Below, piece by piece: positions 8,828 to 17,152 of a stretch of 64,000 nt of DNA. Origin of the DNA: Humidesulfovibrio mexicanus. GTDB lineage: Bacteria > Desulfobacterota > Desulfovibrionia > Desulfovibrionales > Desulfovibrionaceae. Within the stretch, counting starts at the first letter, position 1. The number at the start of each line of letters is the position of its first letter. A program made the position numbers and the translations under genes. The stretch lies in the NCBI RefSeq assembly GCF_900188225.1, contig NZ_FZOC01000001.1, positions 62,001 through 126,000 on the forward strand, read 5' to 3'. The notes under the pieces are model-generated. The model did not search any database, was not told where the DNA came from, and saw only the letters and a program-made list of their open reading frames with translations.

Positions 8828-9721
8828 ATGCCTGACGCCTCGCGGCAACGCCTGGCCTACATGTATGGCTTGGCCACTGTGCTCATTTGGAGCACCGTGG
8901 CCACGGCCTTCAAAATCGCGCTGCGCAGCCTGGAGCCCGTTCAATTGCTTCTCGTCGCGGATGCGGTCTCCATCGTCACCCTGTTCGGCCTCCTGGCCCT
9001 CACAGGGAAACTCGTGCTGCTGCGCTCGCTTTCCGCCGCCGACTTGCTGCGAAACTGCGTGCTTGGGGCGCTGAACCCATTCCTGTACTACCTTGTGCTG
9101 TTCAAGGCGTATTCGCTGCTGCCCGCGCAAGTGGCCCAGCCGCTCAACTACACCTGGGCAGTGACCCTGTCGATTTTGTCCGTGCCGCTACTTGGCCAGA
9201 AGCTGTCCCGCCGCGACTTAGCCGCCATCTGCATCAGTTATCTGGGCGTGGTCGCCCTGTCCGCCCAAGGGGAACTCGACGGGGTCGCGCTCGGCAATCC
9301 GCTGGGCATCCTGCTGGCCCTTGGCAGTACGATCATCTGGGCTCTGTATTGGATTGGCAACACCCGAAACAGCACAGACCCCATTCTGGCCCTGCTGGTG
9401 AACTTCGTCGCCGCACTGCCGCTGATCCTGGCCGCAACGCTCATCACATCCGGCCTGCCCGCCTGGGACAACCCCGGACTTGCTGCAGCAGCCTACGTGG
9501 GCGTGTTTGAAATGGGCGTCAGCTTCGTGCTGTGGCTCAAGGCCATGCGGCTGACGGACTCCACGGCACGCATCGGCAACCTGATTTTCCTGTCGCCCTT
9601 TCTGTCGCTCGCGTTCATCCACCTTATTCTGGGTGAGCGCATCCACCCCACAACCTATCTTGGCCTTGCCTTTATCCTGGCAGGGAACCTGATCGGGCGG
9701 AAAAAAACGGTGCCAGGCTAA
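8828..9721 (+). CDS. DMT-superfamily (EamA) permease
   Basis: A 297-residue integral membrane protein with about ten hydrophobic segments arranged as two EamA repeats, ending in a typical last helix (TYLGLAFILAGNLIG). Such permeases export or import small metabolites; the substrate cannot be told. It begins five bases after the LOG stop with no strong ribosome site of its own, which suggests translational coupling. Its stop overlaps the stop of the convergent rhodanese-ferritin gene by three bases. Confidence 0.85.
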   Translation: MPDASRQRLAYMYGLATVLIWSTVATAFKIALRSLEPVQLLLVADAVSIVTLFGLLALTGKLVLLRSLSAADLLRNCVLGALNPFLYYLVLFKAYSLLPAQVAQPLNYTWAVTLSILSVPLLGQKLSRRDLAAICISYLGVVALSAQGELDGVALGNPLGILLALGSTIIWALYWIGNTRNSTDPILALLVNFVAALPLILAATLITSGLPAWDNPGLAAAAYVGVFEMGVSFVLWLKAMRLTDSTARIGNLIFLSPFLSLAFIHLILGERIHPTTYLGLAFILAGNLIGRKKTVPG

Positions 9722-10560
9722 AGGCGGCCGCGGTCGCTGACGAAATTCCCCAACACCTTCAAATGTGAGCGCTCCTCCTCGGCCAACAGCGTCAGTCTTG
9801 CGCGCAGTTCCGCGTCTGCTTCGGCCATGGAGCGGCGCATGTACAGATCAAGCGCCTGGGCCTCCACGGCCATGGCGAGTTCCATGGCCTCGGCGGAATC
9901 ATCGGGGTCGCGCATGAGGCTCATATAGTCGTTGGCCGAAACGCCGCCTTCGAGCACGGTCGATGAGGCAAAGGCGCGTGCGCGGGCCTCAAAGGCGGTG
10001 ACATCGGCGTCTTCTCCCTTGCTCGTCCGATAATGCGACCAGAGAAGGGATAGGACGCGGCGGTGCTTGTCCTCGAACCCAGCCAGACGCCGGAACACAT
10101 CCGCACGTTCCGGATCTGCAGCTCTGCCAGCCAGTTCCAGGTACAGCGCCTCCAGCGCGAGCTCCATGGCCCAGGCGCGTTCAAGAAGCGCATCAACCGT
10201 GCGGACCGCTGCGAGGGACTGCATTCCAAGATCGGCGGGACCGCGCGCCACCCCGCCCTCCCATGCCAGGAAGCCTCCCGTAAGGCTCATGGGCTCGGCG
10301 AACCCTTGTCCTGCAAGGAGATTGGCCGCGGCGAGGCTGCGCACCCCGGAACGACAATAGACCAGAACAGGCAAACTGCGGTCCAACTCGTCAAGACGTT
10401 CGGAAAGCTCTGGAAGTGGAATGTGCCGCGCCCCCGGCAGATGCCCTTCGGCATACTCGAAGTCCTGGCGCACATCGAGAAGGGTGCGCTCGCCAAGACG
10501 CGCCGAGTCGAGAAAACTGCCTGCTTCATGCGGAGCGAGTTGACGGACTGTGGCGGTCAT
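9718..10560 (-). CDS. Rhodanese-ferritin-like fusion protein
   Basis: A 280-residue two-domain protein. Residues 1-110 form a rhodanese domain with the active cysteine in VYCRSG (Cys69). Residues 120-280 form a four-helix ferritin/rubrerythrin-like domain carrying paired carboxylate-histidine motifs, EDKH near 165 and EERSH near 265, expected to bind a di-iron centre. No rubredoxin domain is present. In strict anaerobes such di-iron proteins often act in peroxide or oxygen defence, and the rhodanese part suggests sulfane-sulfur handling; the joint function is unknown. It is convergent with the EamA permease and lies downstream of the DUF523 gene. Confidence 0.85.
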   Translation of the reverse strand: MTATVRQLAPHEAGSFLDSARLGERTLLDVRQDFEYAEGHLPGARHIPLPELSERLDELDRSLPVLVYCRSGVRSLAAANLLAGQGFAEPMSLTGGFLAWEGGVARGPADLGMQSLAAVRTVDALLERAWAMELALEALYLELAGRAADPERADVFRRLAGFEDKHRRVLSLLWSHYRTSKGEDADVTAFEARARAFASSTVLEGGVSANDYMSLMRDPDDSAEAMELAMAVEAQALDLYMRRSMAEADAELRARLTLLAEEERSHLKVLGNFVSDRGRL

Positions 10561-10634
10561 AGGGTGCTCCTATCCTCCCTTGCGGGCGCTGAAGGTATAT
10601 CTCCCGGCCAGGCGTCCAGTGTCCGGCGGCCCAT

Positions 10635-11615
10635 TCAAACATGGTTGCGCAATTTGAGCTCCGCCGGGTGCGGGTGAAGATGCCATTGAGCGGACAGGTA
10701 GGGTTCATGGAACTTGCGCACATAATGGTTCAAAAGGGTCACCGGGACCACAAGCGGCACAAGCTCGCGTCCGTATGCCCCGATGACCTCCAACAGCTCC
10801 TGCTTTTCATCGGGATTCAAGTGACGCTTGAAGTATCCCATGGCGTGCATGAGGACATTGACCTGTTTTTTGACCGTGGCCTTAAGGCGCAGGCTTTCCA
10901 TGAGTTCAGTGAAATAGCGTTTCTCAAGCGTTTGCACGTCCATGGTAGACCCGGCGGCCACAAGCCTGCCCAGGCTCCGATACCCCTCCACGCTGTGCGC
11001 CATGACCAGCAGCTTGTGTCTGGTGTGATACTCCACAAGCCGTCCCAGGCTGAAGCCACGGGAGAGCAGTCCCTGCCAGCGGTGCATGACAAACACGCGT
11101 TCGATGAAGTTCTCGCGCAGGGCCGGGCTGTGCAGCCGACCGTCATCTTCGACCGGAAGCATCGGCATGGCATCCATGAGCCGAGCGGCAAAAAGTCCCC
11201 TGCCCTGCAGCGACGGCGCGCCCCCAGCCTCCGGGTACACTTTGACCCGGCTCATGCCGCTTGAGGGCGAGCCGAACATGAAGACAAAGCCGCACAATCC
11301 CTCGGAACGCATGGCGGCAACCCGATGTTCCGCCCATTCCGTCATCTGGGCCGTCAGGTCCTGCCCCCCCCTGACGGTCACCAGGCGCGGGGATCGCGGG
11401 TCGCCCACAAGGCGCATGGCTTCGCGCGGAACCCGCAGCCCGCATTCCACCTCCGGACACACGGGGACATACTCCACATGCGGTCCAAGCACATCGCGCA
11501 AAAAACGGTCCAGCTTATGCCCGCCGTCATAGCGCACGGGGTCGCCCAGCAGACATCGGCTGATGCCGATTCTGGGTCTGCCTTGCGCAGTGCGCCCGGA
11601 TGGATTCCCCGTCAT
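10635..11615 (-). CDS. DUF523-DUF1722 protein (thiouracil desulfurase-like)
   Basis: A 326-residue protein with an N-terminal DUF523 domain (about 1-165) and a C-terminal DUF1722 domain (about 175-320). DUF523 cysteines are present in ISRCLLG and in VCPEVECGL; DUF523 includes the 4Fe-4S enzyme TudS, which removes sulfur from 2-thiouracil. DUF1722, the YbgA-type domain, has no settled function. The two are frequently fused, so the architecture is not new. Its neighbours are the U32 protein upstream and the rhodanese-ferritin gene downstream, which suggests but does not prove a sulfur- or RNA-linked theme. Confidence 0.85.
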   Translation of the reverse strand: MTGNPSGRTAQGRPRIGISRCLLGDPVRYDGGHKLDRFLRDVLGPHVEYVPVCPEVECGLRVPREAMRLVGDPRSPRLVTVRGGQDLTAQMTEWAEHRVAAMRSEGLCGFVFMFGSPSSGMSRVKVYPEAGGAPSLQGRGLFAARLMDAMPMLPVEDDGRLHSPALRENFIERVFVMHRWQGLLSRGFSLGRLVEYHTRHKLLVMAHSVEGYRSLGRLVAAGSTMDVQTLEKRYFTELMESLRLKATVKKQVNVLMHAMGYFKRHLNPDEKQELLEVIGAYGRELVPLVVPVTLLNHYVRKFHEPYLSAQWHLHPHPAELKLRNHV

Positions 11616-11633
11616 GTCCGCCTACCCGCCTGT

Positions 11634-13658
11634 TTACAACAACCCCGTCTCCCAGTTGAAAACACTGATGCGCGGTGCGATTTCCAAAAACTTCGGCCAT
11701 GGTTCCCGCAGCATGGCGAAACGGGCGTACCCAGCCTGCTCCAGCTCCCGGCGATGAGCGGAGATATCCAACTCCCAGCCTGGATAGATCCAATGATTGC
11801 CACCATGCTTGCGCACCCAGGCCACTTCCCCGCGCGGGCTCAGCACCGGCTCCTCAAGCCGAACCTCCTCGGCCAGAATGCGGGTGATGCCCAGGGGCCA
11901 GAATCCGCCAAGGACGATGCCCATGGGCACGGGACAGGTACGCGGCAGCGAGAGCAATTCCTCGCCGGAGAGCTCCGGACTGGCGAAGCACCCTTCCACG
12001 CCAAGCGAGGCGAACACGGCGGCCGTGTGCGGGCTGGCGAGATTGCAGAACGGGCCGCTCCAAAGCTTAAGCCCTTTGCAAGTGGCTTCCTTGCCGGGGA
12101 AAAGGCCTGCCTGCCATGGCGCGTTGAGCACGAACCGTACTGCGCCTCGCTCCAAGGCTTCGGCCATAAGGCGCACATAGCGTTCCTCTTCAGAGGGCCA
12201 GATGACCGGGGGGAGCCACCACCAGATTGCGCCAGCGACCGGGCGCGGGACATCCAGCAAAGCCGATCGCTCAAGCCATATGCCTGTTTCCGCTGTCTTG
12301 CCTCCCCTGGCCAGGCCACGCGGCAAGGAACGGAACACCTGCGTCTCCACTGGACGGGAGGCTGGCGGTGGGGAATACGACGGCGGCGCGAAACGAGCCG
12401 CTTCCTTCTCCGGCACCTCGCCCAACACCGCGACATCCTTCTCCATGTCGGCGAGGATGCGCATGAGTTCGGGCTCCCGCCGGTCGATGAGAAACACAGG
12501 GGCCTTGGAAGGCGCGGCCCCCATGCGCCGGGCGCCGGGGCTGGCCGGTGGCGCGGCGGGCAGGTCCAGTCGCCCGCCTTTTGGAATTCTGCGTCGCAGC
12601 GGGATGGTCTGGTGCCAGGGATCGTCCTCGCAGCCCAAACGCAGCAGATCGCCGGGAAGCAGGTCTTCGCGCGGCTGGACATAGGCCCGGCCGCCTGGCT
12701 CGCGCTTCACCTGTCCAACCAGCAGCCCGGAAGCGGTTTCCTGCTCCGGGCGAACAGGCGGGTGCGGACGCTGGGGCAAAAACACCCCATGGGTTCCGGG
12801 TCGGCCAAGAGCCTGGGAAAGAAGCGAGACGGCGGTCTTCCGCGCCTGGGGATCGCCGGGGTTGTCGCGCAGCAGGCGGTAAGCGGAAACAACGTAGTAG
12901 ACGTAATGCGGCCCTTTTTTGCGGCCTTCAATCTTCCAGGACACTATCTGCGGGATGTCCAGCAAGGGCTTGGTCAGCACGTCCAGGCTGAGATCTTGGC
13001 AGGAGAACAGCCGCTCGGGCTTGCCTTTGGGGCCGCCTTGCCTGTACAAGCGGCGGCAGGGTTGAACGCAACGGCCGCGCAGTCCACTCTTGCCGCCGAA
13101 GAAGCTGCTCCACCAGCATCTCCCGGATACGCAGTGGCAAAGCGCGCCATGGACAAACATTTCCAGGCCCATGCCTTCCGGGCAGTGTTGCGCCATGAGC
13201 TTGGCTTCGTCCAGGGACAGTTCGCGCGGCAGAACCACCCGGCTTGCGCCAAGTTTCTGGGCCACGGCGAGGGCCGCAGGGTGCGTTGCGTTCGCAAGCG
13301 TGGAGATGTGCAGCTCGCCTGTGAACCCCGCTTGGCGGGCCAAAGGGATTACCCCGAGGTCCTGCACAATGAGCGCGTCCGGGTGGACGATGCCGGACAG
13401 GCGCTCCACGAGGTTGCCTGCCGCGCGCGCGTCATCGGGCTTGAGCAGCACATTCATGGCCACATACACGCGCACACCGCGCTGGTGCGCATAGGCCGTG
13501 AGCGCGGCAAGCTCGCCCAGGCCGAAGTTCTTGGCCTGCATCCGCGCGGAAAAATGCTTCAGGCCCAGGTACACGGCGTCCGCTCCGGCGGCCACGCCAG
13601 CCAGGAAGCTGGCGCGGTCGCCAGCTGGGGCCATTATTTCAGGTACTTGTCTCTCCAT
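11634..13658 (-). CDS. U32 family protein (RlhA/TrhP-like hydroxylase)
   Basis: A 674-residue member of the peptidase U32 family. Despite the name, well-studied members hydroxylate RNA (RlhA at 23S rRNA C2501, TrhP at tRNA U34) or act in ubiquinone synthesis. The N-terminal PEIMAPAGD, the central GALCHCVSGRCW followed by GRCVQPCRR with the conserved cysteines, and SWKIEGR are characteristic and closest to the RlhA pattern. I place the start at the ATG at 13658; the longer frame would run into pyrK on the other strand. The C-terminal half is less conserved. It is divergent from pyrK, separated by 69 bases. Confidence 0.83.
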   Translation of the reverse strand: MERQVPEIMAPAGDRASFLAGVAAGADAVYLGLKHFSARMQAKNFGLGELAALTAYAHQRGVRVYVAMNVLLKPDDARAAGNLVERLSGIVHPDALIVQDLGVIPLARQAGFTGELHISTLANATHPAALAVAQKLGASRVVLPRELSLDEAKLMAQHCPEGMGLEMFVHGALCHCVSGRCWWSSFFGGKSGLRGRCVQPCRRLYRQGGPKGKPERLFSCQDLSLDVLTKPLLDIPQIVSWKIEGRKKGPHYVYYVVSAYRLLRDNPGDPQARKTAVSLLSQALGRPGTHGVFLPQRPHPPVRPEQETASGLLVGQVKREPGGRAYVQPREDLLPGDLLRLGCEDDPWHQTIPLRRRIPKGGRLDLPAAPPASPGARRMGAAPSKAPVFLIDRREPELMRILADMEKDVAVLGEVPEKEAARFAPPSYSPPPASRPVETQVFRSLPRGLARGGKTAETGIWLERSALLDVPRPVAGAIWWWLPPVIWPSEEERYVRLMAEALERGAVRFVLNAPWQAGLFPGKEATCKGLKLWSGPFCNLASPHTAAVFASLGVEGCFASPELSGEELLSLPRTCPVPMGIVLGGFWPLGITRILAEEVRLEEPVLSPRGEVAWVRKHGGNHWIYPGWELDISAHRRELEQAGYARFAMLREPWPKFLEIAPRISVFNWETGLL

Positions 13659-13690
13659 TTTGGGAAAACGCCTTTGGTGTAAGTGCGGAA

Positions 13691-13712
13691 GCCCCGCTCC
13701 TGGCGGCGGGGC
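13691..13712 (+). promoter_or_regulatory. GC-rich hairpin just before the pyrK ribosome site
   Basis: GCCCCGC and GCGGGGC form a seven-base-pair stem with an eight-base loop, ending three bases before the AGGA ribosome site of pyrK. It could limit access to the site in the pyrK mRNA; there is no T-run, so it is not a terminator. Confidence 0.35.
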
Positions 13713-13727
13713 AAAGGAAGTGTCATC

Positions 13728-14504
13728 GTGGTCAGAAACTGTCGTGAAGTCAAGGTTCGCGAATCGCGTCATCTGGGCGCCTGGGACCAGCCTGGCGATT
13801 TTGTGGAGCTGACGCTTGAAAATCCCGGCTGGGAGGACTACCGCCCCGGCCAGTTCGCCATGCTGCGCCCCAAGTCCTGGGGCCTTGATCTCACCTGGGG
13901 GCGACCGCTCTCGATATCACGGGCGGACGCAGATTCCGTGACGTTTTTCTTCCAGGTTGTCGGCAAGGGCACGCATCGCATGGCCTCCCTCGCCGCGGGA
14001 GACGAAGTGGTGGTATGGGGGCCGCTGGGGAACTGGTTCAGCGCGCCTGTGGACGGCCCTGTGACGCTGCTCGCGGGGGGCATGGGCATCGCCCCCTTCC
14101 GCGGCTATGCGGAGCGTTACCCGAATCCCGACAACCTGCGGCTCGTGTTCGCCCACAGGGCCGATTTGTCGAGCTACCCGTACCAGCTCATCGCTGACAG
14201 GATCGCTGCCCAGGCCATCCAGGAGCGTAGCCGAGAGGATCTGCCCATGATCATTGAGCGCATTGAGTCGGAGGTGAAGGCGGCAAAAGGCGGACTTGTG
14301 CTCGCCTGTGGCCCGACACCCTTCTTGAAGACGATTCAACATGCCGCAAAGGACCATGGCGTGCGGGCCGAACTCTCACTCGAAAGCAGCATGGCTTGCG
14401 GTGTCGGGGCCTGCCTCGGCTGTGTATGCAAAGACGGCAGGGACCGCCACGTGCAGGTCTGCGCACGCGGACCAGTGTTCCCGTCCGACGATGTGCGTTT
14501 GTAG
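13728..14504 (+). CDS. pyrK: Dihydroorotate dehydrogenase electron transfer subunit
   Basis: A 258-residue FAD and 2Fe-2S subunit that passes electrons from PyrD to NAD+ in class 1B dihydroorotate dehydrogenase. Visible are the flavin-binding RPLSIS motif, the pyridine-nucleotide GGMGIAPF motif and a C-terminal CGVGACLGCVC...C cluster site. I choose the GTG at 13728, nine bases after AGGA; the longer frame has no site. pyrD follows eight bases later, so the two subunits are made together. Confidence 0.9.
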   Translation: MVRNCREVKVRESRHLGAWDQPGDFVELTLENPGWEDYRPGQFAMLRPKSWGLDLTWGRPLSISRADADSVTFFFQVVGKGTHRMASLAAGDEVVVWGPLGNWFSAPVDGPVTLLAGGMGIAPFRGYAERYPNPDNLRLVFAHRADLSSYPYQLIADRIAAQAIQERSREDLPMIIERIESEVKAAKGGLVLACGPTPFLKTIQHAAKDHGVRAELSLESSMACGVGACLGCVCKDGRDRHVQVCARGPVFPSDDVRL

Positions 14505-14512
14505 GAGGCCTC

Positions 14513-15427
14513 ATGGATCTGCGCGTTGAATTCGCCGGGCTGGTGCTCAAAAATCCCATCATCACCGCCTCGGGCACTTTCGGATTCGGATTGGAATTTC
14601 AGGATTTCGGCGACATCCGTCGACTTGGGGGCATCGTGGTCAAGGGGCTGTCCCTCAAGCCCCGGGAAGGCAACCCTATGCCGCGCATCGTCGAAACGTC
14701 CTGCGGAATGCTCAACGCCATCGGCATCCAGAATCCGGGCGTCGAGGCCTTTGTTCGGGACAAGCTTCCCCTTTTGCCCTGGCGGGAAACCGCCATCATC
14801 GCCAACCTGTACGCCTGCTCCGTGCAGGAGTTCGGTGCGCTTTCCGGCGTGCTTGCCGCAGAGGAAGGCGTGGCCGCGCTTGAGGTCAACGTAAGCTGCC
14901 CCAATGTGCAGAGCGGCGGCGCCGCTTTCGGTCAGGACCCGGCACAAATCCGCAAGGTTACCGAGGAAGTCAAAAAGCATGGCGGGGGCAAGCCGGTCAT
15001 CGTCAAGCTTTCCCCCAACGTAACGGACATTGGCCTGTGCGCACGCGCCGCCCAGGATGGTGGCGCCGATGCCGTGTCGCTCATCAATACCCTGCTCGGC
15101 ATGGCCGTGGACATCCGCACCCGCAAGCCCAGGCTGGCCAATGTGGTGGGCGGCTTGTCCGGACCGGCCATAAAGCCCGTGGCCCTGCGCTGCGTGCACC
15201 AGGCCTGCCGCGCTGTGAAGATTCCGGTCATCGGCATCGGCGGCATCGCAAGCGCAGAGGATGCGCTGGAGTTCATTCTGGTCGGCGCAAGCGCCGTGCA
15301 GGTCGGCACCGCAAATTTCCTGCGCCCGGATCAAGCGTTTCGCATCGTGGACGAACTGCCTGACGCCATGCGCATGGCGAAGGTGGAGGATCTGGATGCG
15401 CTTCGACGTGGCCTTGTGCTGCCCTAA
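14513..15427 (+). CDS. pyrD: Dihydroorotate dehydrogenase catalytic subunit (class 1B)
   Basis: A 304-residue FMN enzyme oxidising dihydroorotate to orotate in pyrimidine synthesis. The catalytic loop carries cysteine in NVSCPNVQSGG, the class 1B mark (class 2 has serine), matching the PyrK partner just upstream. GIGGIASAEDA near the C-terminus binds the FMN phosphate. The start is the ATG at 14513 with an AGGAGG site. Class 1B fits an anaerobe that uses NAD+ rather than a quinone. Confidence 0.95.
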   Translation: MDLRVEFAGLVLKNPIITASGTFGFGLEFQDFGDIRRLGGIVVKGLSLKPREGNPMPRIVETSCGMLNAIGIQNPGVEAFVRDKLPLLPWRETAIIANLYACSVQEFGALSGVLAAEEGVAALEVNVSCPNVQSGGAAFGQDPAQIRKVTEEVKKHGGGKPVIVKLSPNVTDIGLCARAAQDGGADAVSLINTLLGMAVDIRTRKPRLANVVGGLSGPAIKPVALRCVHQACRAVKIPVIGIGGIASAEDALEFILVGASAVQVGTANFLRPDQAFRIVDELPDAMRMAKVEDLDALRRGLVLP

Positions 15428-15469
15428 GGAAGGCCCTCGAAAAAAAACGGCTCTGCCTCGACTTTTTTC

Positions 15470-15497
15470 TTGCCAGGCATGATGATTCGTATTAATT
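15470..15497 (+). promoter_or_regulatory. Possible promoter of the tRNA-Ser / SRP RNA unit
   Basis: TTGCCA and TTAATT lie 16 bases apart and end 14 bases before the tRNA-Ser gene. The match to the -10 consensus is only fair, so this is a tentative placement. Confidence 0.35.
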
Positions 15498-15510
15498 GCT
15501 ACGACCTCGC

Positions 15511-15601
15511 GGAGAGGTGTCCGAGTTGGCCTAAGGAGCACGCCTGGAAAGTGTGTGTACCCTAACGGGTACCGGAGGTTCGAATCCTCTCCTCTCCGCC
15601 A
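15511..15601 (+). tRNA. tRNA-Ser (anticodon GGA)
   Basis: A 91-base class II tRNA with acceptor stem GGAGAGG / CCTCTCC, discriminator G and an encoded CCA. The anticodon loop CTGGAAA gives GGA (reads UCC/UCU), and the long variable arm (GTGTACC / GGTACC type) and GGTTCGAATCC T-arm are clear. The SRP RNA begins about 12 bases later, so both are probably cut from one transcript. Confidence 0.97.
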
Positions 15602-15613
15602 CTTTTTCAATCC

Positions 15614-15704
15614 TGGGGAAGCCGGACGGCGGGTTTGCCGTGAACCCCGTCAGACCCGAAAGGGAGCAGCGGTAGCGGTCCGAACCCGGGTGTCCGGTTT
15701 CCCT
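15614..15704 (+). ncRNA. ffs: Signal recognition particle RNA (small bacterial type)
   Basis: About 90 bases forming one long hairpin: GGGAAGCCGGAC (15616-15627) pairs with GTCCGGTTTCCC (15692-15703). The tip carries the conserved GTGAACCCCGTCAG...GGAGCAGCGGTA domain IV signature that binds Ffh. This is the scaffold that targets nascent membrane proteins to the translocon. It lies directly downstream of tRNA-Ser and just before a strong terminator. Confidence 0.93.
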
Positions 15705-15708
15705 AAAA

Positions 15709-15738
15709 GAAGGGCGCAGTGATGCGCCCTTCTTTTTT
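15709..15738 (+). terminator. Rho-independent terminator after SRP RNA
   Basis: AGAAGGGCGCA and TGCGCCCTTCT form a perfect stem around a short loop and run into seven T. It ends the tRNA-Ser / SRP RNA transcript. Confidence 0.9.
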
Positions 15739-15792
15739 TGCGTCTGGTGCGCCGTGTTTGAAATACGCATTTACATTGTCGGGGATGGATGT

Positions 15793-15842
15793 TAACTGAC
15801 TTTGCTTTCGATGAATATGCTCACTAAAGCAAATGGTTAGTT
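15793..15842. promoter_or_regulatory. Inverted repeat upstream of the FadL-type gene
   Basis: TTTGCTTT (15801-15808) and AAAGCAAA (15826-15833) are perfect inverted arms 17 bases apart, with weaker outer symmetry (AACTGAC and TTAGTT). It lies 40-90 bases before the porin start in an AT-rich stretch, where an operator or leader stem-loop would sit. The cognate protein is unknown. Confidence 0.4.
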
Positions 15843-15884
15843 GCGATTATTGGCATAAATAAAATCAGTCTAACGAGGAAGAAC

Positions 15885-17102
15885 ATGCGTCTCAAACGCA
15901 ACCTGCACCACTTGGCCGCAAGCGCGCGCGCCATGGCCCTGCTCATGCTGGTGCCCACGGTCTGCCACGCGGGCGGCTTCGCGCTCAACGAATTCAGCGC
16001 CCGAGGCAACGCCATGGGCGGTGCCGTCATCGCCCTGCCCGCCGATGCCTCCACCGTCATTTACAACCCCGCCGGAATAACGCAGTTGCCGGGCACCAGG
16101 ACCATGGTCGGCGTCACGGCAATCGCCCCCACGGCAGACGTGCATGCCGGTTCCGGCTCCAAGACCACCCTGCAAACAAACGTCTACACCCCCCCCCACG
16201 CTTTTCTCACCCATCAGTTGAGCGACACCACTTGGCTGGGCGTGGGCACCTATACCCGCTTCGGGCTGGGAACCCAATTCGGTTACGAATGGGCGGGTAC
16301 GACCAAAACCTACAAGGCGGAGCTGGCTTCCTACTCCTTCGCAGCCAACATCGCCTTCAAGCTTACCGACAAGCTTTCCTTCGCCGTCGGGCCAGAAATT
16401 ATTTACAGTTCCGCAGACCTGCGTAAACGCCCGACTTCCACAACTGATATGCGCATGATCGTGGATGGTGTGGGAATCGGCGCTCAGGCAGCCTTGCACT
16501 ACGTGTTCAACGACCAGTGGTCTGCCGGATTTGTCTATCATTCCACGCAAAAGCAGTCGGATTCCGGGCATGTTCATTACACAGAAATAATCGCCCCTCC
16601 CCTCGTCCTCAGAAATCAGGCGCTCACAATCCGCATGGACCTGCCCGCCTCCTACAGTCTGGGCCTGGGCTATAAGCCGAACTCGGATTGGAAGATCGAG
16701 GCCGACGCGGTGTTCACCCAATGGGAGGACTACAAGAAGCTGCGCTATGATTTCGAAAACCAGGCCGATGTGACATCGCTGAAGAACTGGCGCAATACTT
16801 GGCGTTTCCAGCTGGGTGCGGAATACATGGCTACGGACTGGCTGGCCCTGCGCGGCGGTTTCGTGTGGGATCAGGACCCCATCCGCCGCGGCTACGAAGA
16901 CTACATGCTGCCAACCAACGACCGTAAGATCTACAGCCTGGGCTTCGGCATCATCGACGACAAGCTGACCTACGACTTCTCGCTCATGTACCTGATCAAC
17001 AACGACCGCAGCATGGATTCCAATCCCAACTTGGCTGGTGCGACCAAAATCACCAACAGCAAGGCGTACATGGCCGGTTTCTCCATCGGCTACACATTCT
17101 AG
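15885..17102 (+). CDS. FadL/OmpP1/TodX outer-membrane transporter
   Basis: A 405-residue outer-membrane beta-barrel of the FadL family, which lets long-chain fatty acids or other hydrophobic compounds diffuse in. It has a signal peptide ending near CHAGG (about residue 29), then the N-terminal hatch with ALNEFSARGNAMGGA and the family NPAG motif (VIYNPAGITQLPG). It ends with an aromatic residue (YTF), as barrel proteins do. A GAGGAAG ribosome site precedes the ATG. It is a single-gene unit with a strong terminator behind it and an unusual inverted repeat in front. The substrate is not predictable. Confidence 0.9.
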   Translation: MRLKRNLHHLAASARAMALLMLVPTVCHAGGFALNEFSARGNAMGGAVIALPADASTVIYNPAGITQLPGTRTMVGVTAIAPTADVHAGSGSKTTLQTNVYTPPHAFLTHQLSDTTWLGVGTYTRFGLGTQFGYEWAGTTKTYKAELASYSFAANIAFKLTDKLSFAVGPEIIYSSADLRKRPTSTTDMRMIVDGVGIGAQAALHYVFNDQWSAGFVYHSTQKQSDSGHVHYTEIIAPPLVLRNQALTIRMDLPASYSLGLGYKPNSDWKIEADAVFTQWEDYKKLRYDFENQADVTSLKNWRNTWRFQLGAEYMATDWLALRGGFVWDQDPIRRGYEDYMLPTNDRKIYSLGFGIIDDKLTYDFSLMYLINNDRSMDSNPNLAGATKITNSKAYMAGFSIGYTF

Positions 17103-17127
17103 CCGCGCAGAAGGATACGATTTGCAG

Positions 17128-17152
17128 GGGCCGGGTAACCGGCCCTTTTTTT
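17128..17152 (+). terminator. Rho-independent terminator after FadL gene
   Basis: GGGCCGG, loop GTAA, CCGGCCC, then seven T. It begins 26 bases past the porin stop codon. Confidence 0.92.

Noticed and set aside
11325-13682. 785-codon open frame opposite the U32 gene
   Set aside because: Runs across two minus-strand genes and the divergent spacer with no domain; a shadow of the U32 and DUF523 genes.
15850-15880. Sigma-54 promoter (TGGCAT) ahead of the FadL-type gene
   Set aside because: The GC half of the -12 element (TTGC) is missing at the required spacing.
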